From assembly GCF_009749385.1 (NCBI RefSeq), contig NZ_WBIN01000013.1, forward strand, positions 1-64,000: a stretch of DNA of 64,000 nucleotides, written 5' to 3'. This DNA comes from Agromyces allii. Its GTDB lineage: Bacteria > Actinomycetota > Actinomycetes > Actinomycetales > Microbacteriaceae. The notes below the pieces were generated by a model. The model worked only from the letters and a program-made list of their open reading frames with translations. It searched no databases and was not told the origin of the DNA. Below, in pieces: positions 9,223 to 15,814 of this stretch (its first letter is position 1; each line of letters opens with the position of its first letter). Both the position numbers and the translations under genes were made by a program.

Positions 9223-10430
9223 TGCAGGGCTCCTTGGTCTCGAGACGCTTCGCTCCTCGACCGGCGGGTTGGGCTTCGCTCCTCGACCGGCGCGGCGGCG
9301 CCAACGGCGGCGGCGGCGGCGGCGAGCACCGTGCGGTCGGCCCACGGCGCCTGGCCGAAGGCGGTGTTGCGGCGCCAGAGCTCGTCGATCAGGCGCGTCG
9401 CGTAGCGCAGGCGCTCGTCGTGCGGTCCGCGCAGCAGCACCCACGAGTGGCCACGGCGCGTGAGCTCCTCGACGAACCACGAGGTCATCGCGGCGCGCAC
9501 GTGCTCGCCGTCGCGCCAGCCGTCCTGCTCGAAGGGCACGCCGACGTGGTCGGTCACGAGGTACACGTCGCGGCTCGGCAGGTCATCGGCGCCGGCCCGG
9601 TGCGTCTCGGGCGACGTCGACCCGAGGTAGCGCCGCTCCCAGAGCTCGGTCGCCAGGGCATCGGTGTCGGCGATCACGAGTGGCGAGGCGAGCGCGGCCT
9701 CGTTCTCGAGGGCGGTCTGACGGGCGGCGATCTCGGCGAAGTGCTCGGGCAGCCAGACGAGGTCGTCCATCGGCACGTCGTGCCCGGCGGCCGCGACGGC
9801 GCAGGCGTGCAGGTCGTACGTGAACTGGCGCCCGAACTCCTCGACCTGCGGCATCCGCTCGAAACCCTGCGCCCGATAGTGCCCGACGAGCGCGCGCGAC
9901 AGCGTGGTCGAGCCGGTCGACTCGGCGCCCACGACGATGACGCGCGTCGCCAGATCGAGCCGAGCGGATGCCGCGACCTGCCCCCACTGCCCGGCGAGAT
10001 CGCCTCGGATCATCGTGCCGCTCACCGTCACCGCCTCGCGCGACGTGTCGAAGACCCGGTGACGGGCACCGAGCCGCGCGGCGAACTCGTCGCCGTAGTG
10101 CTCCGAGCTGAACACCGCGGTCACGGGCGGCGCGCCGGCCGCGGCGAGCGCGGCGACGGTCGACGCGACGTGCGCCTCCCATGCGATGGCGGTGTCGTAC
10201 TCGACGGGCGCATCCGAGCGGATGCCGAGCACGGCGACGTTGCCGAGCCCCGCCGTCTCGGCGGCGACCCAGCGCTGCCGGTCGGCGAGCGACATCGTCT
10301 CGAACGTGCTGCCCATGACGAGCACCGTGATGCGATCCGCGTGCTGCGCGGCGTACCGGATGAGCGCCAGGTGCCCCGCGTGCAGCGGATAGAACTTGCC
10401 GATGATGAGGCCGTGCGGCTCGCGGGTCAT
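9219..10430 (-). CDS. nadR: NadR-type NMN adenylyltransferase / ribosylnicotinamide kinase
   Basis: The 403-residue protein starts MTREPHGLIIGKFYPLHAGH. The GKFYPLHAGH segment (residues 11-20) is the nucleotidyltransferase HxGH motif for NAD formation from NMN. A P-loop kinase domain follows from about residue 165, expected to phosphorylate nicotinamide riboside. Its Walker A reads GAESTGSTT (168-176), so the usual Lys is Ser. No N-terminal HTH is present, unlike enterobacterial NadR; regulation is presumably by NrtR. The last ~25 residues are Arg/Ser-rich and encoded by a GGTCTCGAGACG repeat. It overlaps pnuC and the downstream hydrolase by ATGA. Cytoplasmic, NAD salvage. Confidence 0.9.
   Translation of the reverse strand: MTREPHGLIIGKFYPLHAGHLALIRYAAQHADRITVLVMGSTFETMSLADRQRWVAAETAGLGNVAVLGIRSDAPVEYDTAIAWEAHVASTVAALAAAGAPPVTAVFSSEHYGDEFAARLGARHRVFDTSREAVTVSGTMIRGDLAGQWGQVAASARLDLATRVIVVGAESTGSTTLSRALVGHYRAQGFERMPQVEEFGRQFTYDLHACAVAAAGHDVPMDDLVWLPEHFAEIAARQTALENEAALASPLVIADTDALATELWERRYLGSTSPETHRAGADDLPSRDVYLVTDHVGVPFEQDGWRDGEHVRAAMTSWFVEELTRRGHSWVLLRGPHDERLRYATRLIDELWRRNTAFGQAPWADRTVLAAAAAAVGAAAPVEERSPTRRSRSEASRDQGALQ
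9236..9291. repeat. GGTCTCGA-type dispersed repeat within the 3' end of nadR
   Basis: The unit reads GGTCTCGAGACGCTTCGCTC followed by CTCGACCGGCGGG, and a second partial unit (GCTTCGCTCCTCGACCGGCG) follows at 9272. A related unit sits at 10463-10513. Both units lie at the 3' ends of minus-strand genes and are translated as basic C-terminal tails. I recall this word family as a common Microbacteriaceae dispersed repeat. Confidence 0.7.
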
Positions 10431-11149
10431 GCGCGGGCCCCCGTTTCGGCGTGGGGAACGCTGGTCTCGAGACGCTCTGCTCCTCGATCGGTGGGGTCGG
10501 CCTCATCGAGACCGGCGCGGTACTCGCGCGTCCACCGCGCGAGCCCGTAGACGCAGAGCGCGAGGAACCCCGTGTAGAGGAGCGCCGTGAGCCAGAGCCC
10601 CTTGACCAGGTACAGCGGGATCGACACGAGGTCGACGGCGATCCAGACGTACCACTGCTCGAGCAGCTTCTTCGCCTGTCCCCACGTCGCGAACAGCGAG
10701 AACGCGAGGATGAACGCGTCGGGCCACGGCACCTGCGAGTTCGTCTCGGCGGCGAGCAGGTAGCCGACGCCGATGGTCGCGACCAGGGCGATGAGGCTGC
10801 CGACGACGAGCTCTCGCCGCGTTGCGCGCCTGATCGGCAGTGCGGATGCCGCGGCATCCGTCACCCCGTCGGCGACCCGGCGGCGCCGCGACCACTGCAC
10901 CCACCCGTAGACGCCGAGCACGCCGAACGCGACCTGCAGCGCGGCATCGGCATAGAGCCCGACGCCGGCGAACAGCAGCAGGAACGCGAGGTTGTTCGCG
11001 AGGCCGAGCGGCCAGTTCAGGATGCTGCCGCGAGCGACGGCCCACACGCAGAGGGCGCCCGTGAGGAACCCGACGGCCTCGACGACCGACACCGGCTGAC
11101 CGGCGATCGAGAAGAGCTGCGATTGCAGCAGTGCGGTGAGGGCATCCAT
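10427..11149 (-). CDS. pnuC: PnuC-family nicotinamide riboside/mononucleotide transporter
   Basis: The 240-residue integral membrane protein has about seven helices and the PnuC signatures NWPLGLANNLAFLLLF (about residues 45-60) and VYGWVQW (about 80-86), plus a late EQWYVWIAVDLVSIPLYLVKG. These residues line the nicotinamide riboside binding site in the family. It is the first gene of the NAD-salvage operon and is divergent from nrtR. The ribosome site GGAGACGGCC precedes the ATG. Imported nicotinamide riboside would be trapped by the NadR kinase encoded next. The last ~20 residues (DPTDRGAERLETS...) come from a dispersed repeat and are probably not part of the core fold. Confidence 0.92.
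   Translation of the reverse strand: MDALTALLQSQLFSIAGQPVSVVEAVGFLTGALCVWAVARGSILNWPLGLANNLAFLLLFAGVGLYADAALQVAFGVLGVYGWVQWSRRRRVADGVTDAAASALPIRRATRRELVVGSLIALVATIGVGYLLAAETNSQVPWPDAFILAFSLFATWGQAKKLLEQWYVWIAVDLVSIPLYLVKGLWLTALLYTGFLALCVYGLARWTREYRAGLDEADPTDRGAERLETSVPHAETGARA
10463..10513. repeat. GGTCTCGA-type dispersed repeat with inverted ends, 3' end of pnuC
   Basis: The unit starts GGTCTCGAGACGCTCTGCTC and ends CTCATCGAGACC, so its termini (GGTCTCGA / TCGAGACC) are inverted repeats. It overlaps the last codons of pnuC on the complement. It is related to the unit at 9236-9291 and may once have been a small mobile or hairpin element. Confidence 0.7.
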
Positions 11150-11190
11150 GGCCGTCTCCTTCGGCTCGACGTGCTTCGATTCTGCATTCT

Positions 11191-11259
11191 CGAGAATTAG
11201 CGCAAATCTGCGCGAATCTCCCTTGTTGACAGTTTGCGCAGATCTGCTTGAATTGTCAA
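11191..11259. promoter_or_regulatory. Divergent pnuC/nrtR control region with two GCARATCTGC boxes
   Basis: Two short palindromic boxes, GCAAATCTGC at 11202-11211 and GCAGATCTGC at 11238-11247, lie 36 bp apart between the divergent genes. A TTGACA (11226-11231) with 17-bp spacing to TGAATT (11249-11254) can drive nrtR. A TAATTC (11199-11194, complement) is a candidate -10 for pnuC. Both boxes overlap these promoter elements, as expected for a repressor. Assigning them to NrtR is inference. Confidence 0.6.
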
Positions 11260-11898
11260 GTGGCGAAGCGCGACTCGCAGGGCAAGGCCCTCTCGGACTA
11301 CCCGCGGCCCTCGGTCGCGGTCGACACGGCCGTGCTCACGGTACCCGCGGGCGGGCCGCTCAGCGTCGTCGCCGTCACGGGCGACGGCGACCTGCGGCTG
11401 CCCGGAACGTTCCTGCACGAGGGCGAGACCCTCGCCGACGCGGTCGGTCGCTCGCTCGTCGAGAAGGCCGGCATCACCGGCATCCACCCCGTGCAGCTGC
11501 ACGTGTTCGACGCGCCCGATCGCGACGACCGCGGCTGGGTGCTCTCGGTCGCCCATCTCGCACCGGTGCGGATGTCGCAGCTCGCCGACCGCGCCCGCAC
11601 CGAGCTCGTGCCGGTCGCCGAGCTGCCGCCGATGCCGTTCGACCACGCCGAGATCGTCGCCCTCGCCGTCGCGGAGCTGCGCGCGCGGCACGCCGAGCAC
11701 CCCGACCCGTTCGGCCTGCTGCCCGAGCCGACCTTCACGATCCGCGAGCTGCACGAGCTGCACGAGGCCGTCGCGGGGCACGCGCTGCCGCGCGACACGT
11801 TCCGACGGCTCATGGAACCGCAGCTCGTGCCGACCGGATCGCTCGCCCGGGGCACAGTGGGCAAGCCCGCTCGCGAGTTCATCCGCGGCGGCGCGTGA
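11260..11898 (+). CDS. nrtR: NrtR-family Nudix-related transcriptional regulator of NAD metabolism
   Basis: The 212-residue protein has an N-terminal Nudix-like domain (about 15-140) and a C-terminal winged-helix region (TFTIRELHELHEAVAG, then DTFRRLMEPQLVPTG), the two-domain layout of NrtR. Its Nudix box is degenerate: GETLADAVGRSLVEKAGI, where REL.EE would be canonical. This fits a ligand-binding rather than hydrolytic role. In the characterised family ADP-ribose releases the repressor from DNA. I chose the GTG at 11260 because it starts about five bases after a -10 element; a TTG four codons upstream is the alternative. It is divergent from pnuC and likely represses the pnuC-nadR operon. 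Confidence 0.85.
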   Translation: MAKRDSQGKALSDYPRPSVAVDTAVLTVPAGGPLSVVAVTGDGDLRLPGTFLHEGETLADAVGRSLVEKAGITGIHPVQLHVFDAPDRDDRGWVLSVAHLAPVRMSQLADRARTELVPVAELPPMPFDHAEIVALAVAELRARHAEHPDPFGLLPEPTFTIRELHELHEAVAGHALPRDTFRRLMEPQLVPTGSLARGTVGKPAREFIRGGA

Positions 11899-11953
11899 GT
11901 ACCTGCGAGCGTCGCCGCCGAGCGGTCAGCGCCACACGGTCAGCGCCGACCGG

Positions 11954-12433
11954 TCAGCGCCGAGCGGCAGCGATGGCCTCGAAGACGGGCATCTCGAGTT
12001 TCGTCATCTGCAGCATCGCGGCGAAGAGCTCCTGCGTCAACGCGGCATCGGAGGTCGCCATGAGCTCGGTGAATCCCCGCGGGATCAGCTGCCACGAGAG
12101 TCCGTAACGGTCGGTGAGCCAGCCGCACTGACTCGGTTCGCCGCCGTCGGCGAGGAGGGCGCTCCAGAGGCGGTCGACCTCGGCCTGGTCGTCGACCTCG
12201 AGCTTGATCGAGACGACGGGCGTGAGCGCGACCTCAGGACCACCAGAGATCAGCTGGAACCTCGCGCCAGCGACCGTGAAGTCGACGGCGAGCGGCTCGC
12301 CCGCCCGCTCGGAGTCGGCCGGCCAGCGGCCGACGTTCAGCACGGCGGAGTCGGGCACGAGGGAGGTGTAGAACTCGGCCATCTCGTCGAGCGGCCCCTC
12401 GACGAGCAGGCAGGTCATGACGGTCGTGGGCAT
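11954..12433 (-). CDS. VOC family protein (PhnB/glyoxalase-like)
   Basis: The 159-residue protein starts MPTTVMTCLLVEGPLDEMAEFY and contains the PhnB-like pattern LISGGPEVALTPVVSIKLEVDD, later GGEPSQCGWLTDRYGLSWQLIP. The fold is two beta-alpha-beta-beta-beta modules of the vicinal oxygen chelate family, similar to proteins once called 3-demethylubiquinone methyltransferases. The ATG is preceded by AAGGAG; the very long upstream frame is out of phase with rtcB and was discarded. No metal-ligand set is obvious. Its substrate is unknown. Confidence 0.85.
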   Translation of the reverse strand: MPTTVMTCLLVEGPLDEMAEFYTSLVPDSAVLNVGRWPADSERAGEPLAVDFTVAGARFQLISGGPEVALTPVVSIKLEVDDQAEVDRLWSALLADGGEPSQCGWLTDRYGLSWQLIPRGFTELMATSDAALTQELFAAMLQMTKLEMPVFEAIAAARR

Positions 12434-12522
12434 GAGGGCTCCTTCGCTTGCGGTGCCTCGACCGTACTGCCGACCGATGACGCCCGAAAGGCGCTGCTCG
12501 ACACCACTGGTGGCGCGCGGCG

Positions 12523-12566
12523 GCAATGCCAGTTCCGCCTCACTGATGAGGCGGAACTGGCATTGC
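12523..12566. repeat. Palindromic intergenic repeat, copy 2
   Basis: The symmetric arms extend to 44 bp here, with GCAATGCCAGTTCCGCCTCA on one side and its complement on the other around a short centre. It sits between the end of rtcB and the start of the VOC gene, in the 248-bp gap 12434-12681. It has the same core as the copies at 8132, 17469 and 19880. Confidence 0.85.
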
Positions 12567-12681
12567 GGAATCGTGCAGGTCGCGCGAGCGAGAGCGCTGC
12601 CGCGACCCGCACGTTCCCCCGAGCGCGCGAGCCGCGGCATCCGCCCCTGGACTGCCCTGACCGCAAGGCACCGCCGAAGCG

Positions 12682-13848
12682 CTAGTCGCCCTTCACGTTC
12701 ACGATCTGGCGCAGCGTGTGCCGCACCGCGATCAGGGACGCGGCGTCGGCCATGACCCGGTCGATCGGCTTGTAGGCCTGCGGGATCTCGTCGAGGAACG
12801 CGTCGGTGTCCCTGAACTCGATGCCGACCATGGCCGCACGCAGCTGCTCGTGCGTGAAGGTCTTCCGCGCGGCAGTACGCGAGTACTCCCGCCCGGCGCC
12901 GTGCGGCGACGAGTTCAGCGACATCGGGTTGCCGAGGCCCTCGACGACGTACGACGCGGTGCCCATCGACCCGGGCACGAGGCCGAGCCGACCGACATCC
13001 GCCCGGATGGCGCCCTTGCGCGACACCCAGACGCGCTTGCCGAAGTGCTCCTCGCTCTCGGTGAAGTTGTGGTGGCAGTTGATGCGCGCCCGCTCCTCGA
13101 CGGGCGCACCCACCCACTCCGACACCTGCCGGATCACGCGGTCCATCATCTCCTCGCGGTTCAGCAGGGCGAAGTGCTGCGCCCACCGCAGCTCGGCGAT
13201 GTACCGCGTGAACTCCTTCGTGCCCTCGACGAGGTAGGCGAGGTCGGGGTCGGGCAGGTCGATCCACCACTGCTTCGCGAGCCGCCTGGCGACTCCGATG
13301 TGATGCTGGGCGATCTTGTTGCCCACGCCCCGGCTGCCCGAGTGCAGGAACAGCCACACCCGGTCGGCCTCGTCGAGCGACACCTCGATGAAGTGGTTGC
13401 CGCTGCCAAGCGTGCCGAGCTGCTCGCGCCAGTTGCCCGCGTAGCTCGCCGGGTCGAACCCCTTCGCCTCGGCGAGGGCCTCGAGCTCGGCGATCCGCGG
13501 CGCGGCGGTCGCGACGACCTTGCGGTTGTACCGCCCGGCCGAGAGCGGGACGGCGCGCTCGATCTGCTCCCGCACCTCCCGCCGGTAGGCGGGCAGGTCG
13601 GCTGCCGTGAACTGGGTCTGCACGGCGATCATGCCGCAGCCGATGTCGACGCCGACGGCCGCGGGAATGATCGCCCCGAGCGTCGGGATGACCGACCCGA
13701 CGGTCGCGCCGAGGCCCAGGTGGGCGTCGGGCATGAGCGCGAGGTGCGGGTAGATGAACGGCATGGTCGACGACGTGCGGGCCTGCTCGACGGTCTTCTC
13801 GTCGATCAGGCTCGCCCACGAGACGAGCCGGTCGGAGTACTTCTCCAT
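12682..13848 (-). CDS. rtcB: RtcB family RNA-splicing ligase
   Basis: The 388-residue protein carries the RtcB set: PDAHLGLGATVGSVIP (40-55), GVDIGCGM (66-73) with the Mn-binding Asp and Cys, LGSGNHFIEV, HSGSRGVG, INCHHNF, and HGAGREYSR containing the guanylylated His. RtcB joins 2',3'-cyclic phosphate or 3'-phosphate RNA to 5'-OH RNA using GTP and Mn2+. The start used (MEKYSDRL) follows AAGGAAAGGACC; the longer frame would add 33 residues unlike the family. A 38-codon ORF lies ~130 bp upstream on the same strand and may be in the same transcript. No archease or RtcR is present, as is usual in actinobacteria. Confidence 0.95.
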   Translation of the reverse strand: MEKYSDRLVSWASLIDEKTVEQARTSSTMPFIYPHLALMPDAHLGLGATVGSVIPTLGAIIPAAVGVDIGCGMIAVQTQFTAADLPAYRREVREQIERAVPLSAGRYNRKVVATAAPRIAELEALAEAKGFDPASYAGNWREQLGTLGSGNHFIEVSLDEADRVWLFLHSGSRGVGNKIAQHHIGVARRLAKQWWIDLPDPDLAYLVEGTKEFTRYIAELRWAQHFALLNREEMMDRVIRQVSEWVGAPVEERARINCHHNFTESEEHFGKRVWVSRKGAIRADVGRLGLVPGSMGTASYVVEGLGNPMSLNSSPHGAGREYSRTAARKTFTHEQLRAAMVGIEFRDTDAFLDEIPQAYKPIDRVMADAASLIAVRHTLRQIVNVKGD

Positions 13849-13978
13849 GGTCCTTTCCTTGTCTGTTGCGTTCTTGCGTCGATCCGAGGGCCCGAGGGCT
13901 CTCGTCGCGCGCGCAGACAAGAAGACACCCCGGGCCTCGAGCGGCACGGGGTGACGGAGAACGGCGGGTGCCGCGGCG

Positions 13979-14095
13979 TCAGGGTGCCGGCTCGAGAGCC
14001 TGGTCGAGTTCGCGATTCAGATCGCGCATGGTGCGCGGGTCGTACGCGGGCTCGACGAAGGCGGGCTCGCTCAGGCGCTGCAGCTGCGTGCTCAT
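13979..14095 (-). CDS. Small ORF upstream of rtcB, 38 residues
   Basis: This ORF encodes a 38-residue acidic peptide starting MSTQLQRLSEPAFVEPAYDP and ending NRELDQALEPAP. It has a strong ribosome site (GGAAGGAAGGTCGGCC before ATG) and codon choice like its neighbours. A TAGTGT box at 14150-14155 (complement) could be its -10. It is probably the first cistron of the rtcB transcript. I recognise no domain. It could be a real small protein or a leader ORF; conservation would decide. Confidence 0.55.
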   Translation of the reverse strand: MSTQLQRLSEPAFVEPAYDPRTMRDLNRELDQALEPAP

Positions 14096-14251
14096 GGCCG
14101 ACCTTCCTTCCAGGCTCCGGGGATGCCGCGCGGACTGCGCAGCCTTCAGACACTAGTGGGGTGGATGCCGCGGGGTCAACGGATTTCTCACGGACGGCGC
14201 CGCGTCGGGCCGACGCCGAGCCGCGGCATCCGCTCACCCCGCGGTATCCGG

Positions 14252-14716
14252 TCAGTAGACCTCGACGCGGTCCTCGCGCTCGTCGAGCACCCAGAGGTGC
14301 GACGCGACCGCGCGGTACAGCCGATGCGGGGCCGCACCGGTGACACTTCCCTCGGCCCACGGTCGCAGGCCGGATGCCTCGCAGCCGGCGTTGTAGACCG
14401 CGAGCGCGTCGTCGACCGCATCCTCGGGAACCGGCGCGGCGAGCGCCTCGGCGAAGACCGCCGTCGCCTCGCCGACGGGCGTGGTCGAGTCGAACACGGT
14501 GATCGCGACCTGGGCGCGCGCGGCGATGTTCTCGGAGTGCCGGCGCGCCGGGCGCGACACCCAGACGAACTCGCGCAGGTCGCGCACGGCGAACCAGACG
14601 GGCGTCGCCCACGGACGACCCGCGGCGTCGGCGGTCGCGAGGGTCAGGTAGGCGTTCGCGTCGAGGATCCGGCGGGCGGTGGTCGCCGCGGGCGACGACG
14701 TTGCATCGGTGGCCAT
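14252..14716 (-). CDS. Pyridoxamine 5'-phosphate oxidase family protein
   Basis: The 154-residue protein has the split-barrel FMN-binding pattern: ILDANAYLTLATADAAGRPW, then TPVWFAVRDLREFVWVSRPARRHSENI, then AITVFDSTTP. These correspond to the strand pairs and the Arg/His/Ser segment of PPOX-type flavoproteins or F420-binding relatives. Length fits a single split-barrel domain. It is monocistronic and divergent from the DUF1254 gene. The substrate cannot be inferred; such proteins reduce or bind flavins, haem or F420-dependent substrates. Confidence 0.85.
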   Translation of the reverse strand: MATDATSSPAATTARRILDANAYLTLATADAAGRPWATPVWFAVRDLREFVWVSRPARRHSENIAARAQVAITVFDSTTPVGEATAVFAEALAAPVPEDAVDDALAVYNAGCEASGLRPWAEGSVTGAAPHRLYRAVASHLWVLDEREDRVEVY

Positions 14717-14818
14717 GACTCATGGCTATCAGACGCGGTCGCGAGCGCCTCGGGCCCGACCGGCGCGGCGGCAATAGGCTGATCCTCGCTACCGTTCACG
14801 ATCCGGGGGGAACCACCG

Positions 14819-15763
14819 ATGGCAGAGCACGTCGACGTCGACAACTTCGCACACGCCGAGACGAGCCGCATGTTCGCAGCGCTCGCCGCGAGCGCCGGAG
14901 GCGTCGGCCGCTGGAAGCACTACCGCGAACCGACGCCGCTCGACCAGCAGCCCGTGATCCGGCAGAACCGCGACACGCTCTACAGCACGTACCTGCTCGA
15001 CGCATCGGCCGGCGCGACGCTCACGATCCCCGATGCGGGAGACCGCTACCTGTCGGTCATGGTCGTCAACCAGGGCCACTTCATTCCGATCGTGCTGCAC
15101 GAGGCGGGCGAGCACCGCCTGCACGCCGACGACCTCGGCTCGCGGTACGTCCTGCTCGCGGCGCGCGTGCTCGTCGATCCCGTCGACGAGGCGGATGTCG
15201 CCGCAGCCAACGCCGTGCAGGACGGATTCGCCGTCGAGACGGGCGCTTCCGAGCCGTTCGTGCTGCCCGACTACGACACCGCGAGCTTCGACGAGACGCG
15301 CACCGCGCTGCTCACGCTCGCACGCGGCATCGGCGGCTTCGCGCACGCCTTCGGCGCGGCCGACGAGGTCGAGCCCGTGCGCCATCTCCTCGGCACGGCC
15401 GCGGGCTGGGGCGGGCTGCCCGAGTCCGAGGCGTTCTACGCGAACGTCGAGCCCGGCCTGCCCGTCGGCGCCTACTCGCTCACGGTGGGCGACGTGCCGA
15501 CCGACGCGTTCTGGTCGGTGTCGCTCTACAACGCCGACGGCTACTTCGAGGAGGTCGACGGCGGCCTGGTCAGCGTCAACAGCGTCACCGCCGACCGCAA
15601 CGACGACGGCACCGTCACGATCAACTTCGGCGGACCCGACGACGGCCGCCCGAACCGACTCGGCCTCGCCGAGGGCTGGAACTACCTCGTGCGCTACTAC
15701 CGCCCCCGGCCCGAGGTCGTCGACGGCAGCTGGACGTTCCCGGCGGTCGCGCCGATCGTGTAG
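14819..15763 (+). CDS. DUF1254/DUF1214 domain-containing protein
   Basis: The 314-residue protein begins with an N-terminal DUF1254-like half (NFAHAETSRMFAAL, QPVIRQNRDTLYSTYLLDAS, ATLTIPDAGDRYLSVMVVNQ) and ends in a DUF1214-like beta-rich half (DAFWSVSLYNADGYF, VNSVTADRNDDGTVTINF, NYLVRYYRP). No signal peptide is visible, unlike many family members, so it is probably cytoplasmic. The ATG follows GGGGGGAACCACC. TAGGCT at about 14774 may be the -10. It sits alone. Function is unknown for the family. Confidence 0.85.
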   Translation: MAEHVDVDNFAHAETSRMFAALAASAGGVGRWKHYREPTPLDQQPVIRQNRDTLYSTYLLDASAGATLTIPDAGDRYLSVMVVNQGHFIPIVLHEAGEHRLHADDLGSRYVLLAARVLVDPVDEADVAAANAVQDGFAVETGASEPFVLPDYDTASFDETRTALLTLARGIGGFAHAFGAADEVEPVRHLLGTAAGWGGLPESEAFYANVEPGLPVGAYSLTVGDVPTDAFWSVSLYNADGYFEEVDGGLVSVNSVTADRNDDGTVTINFGGPDDGRPNRLGLAEGWNYLVRYYRPRPEVVDGSWTFPAVAPIV

Positions 15764-15814
15764 GCCGCCTCGCCGGGATCGCGGGCGTGCGACCGCGCCG
15801 CTAGGGTGAGCCGC

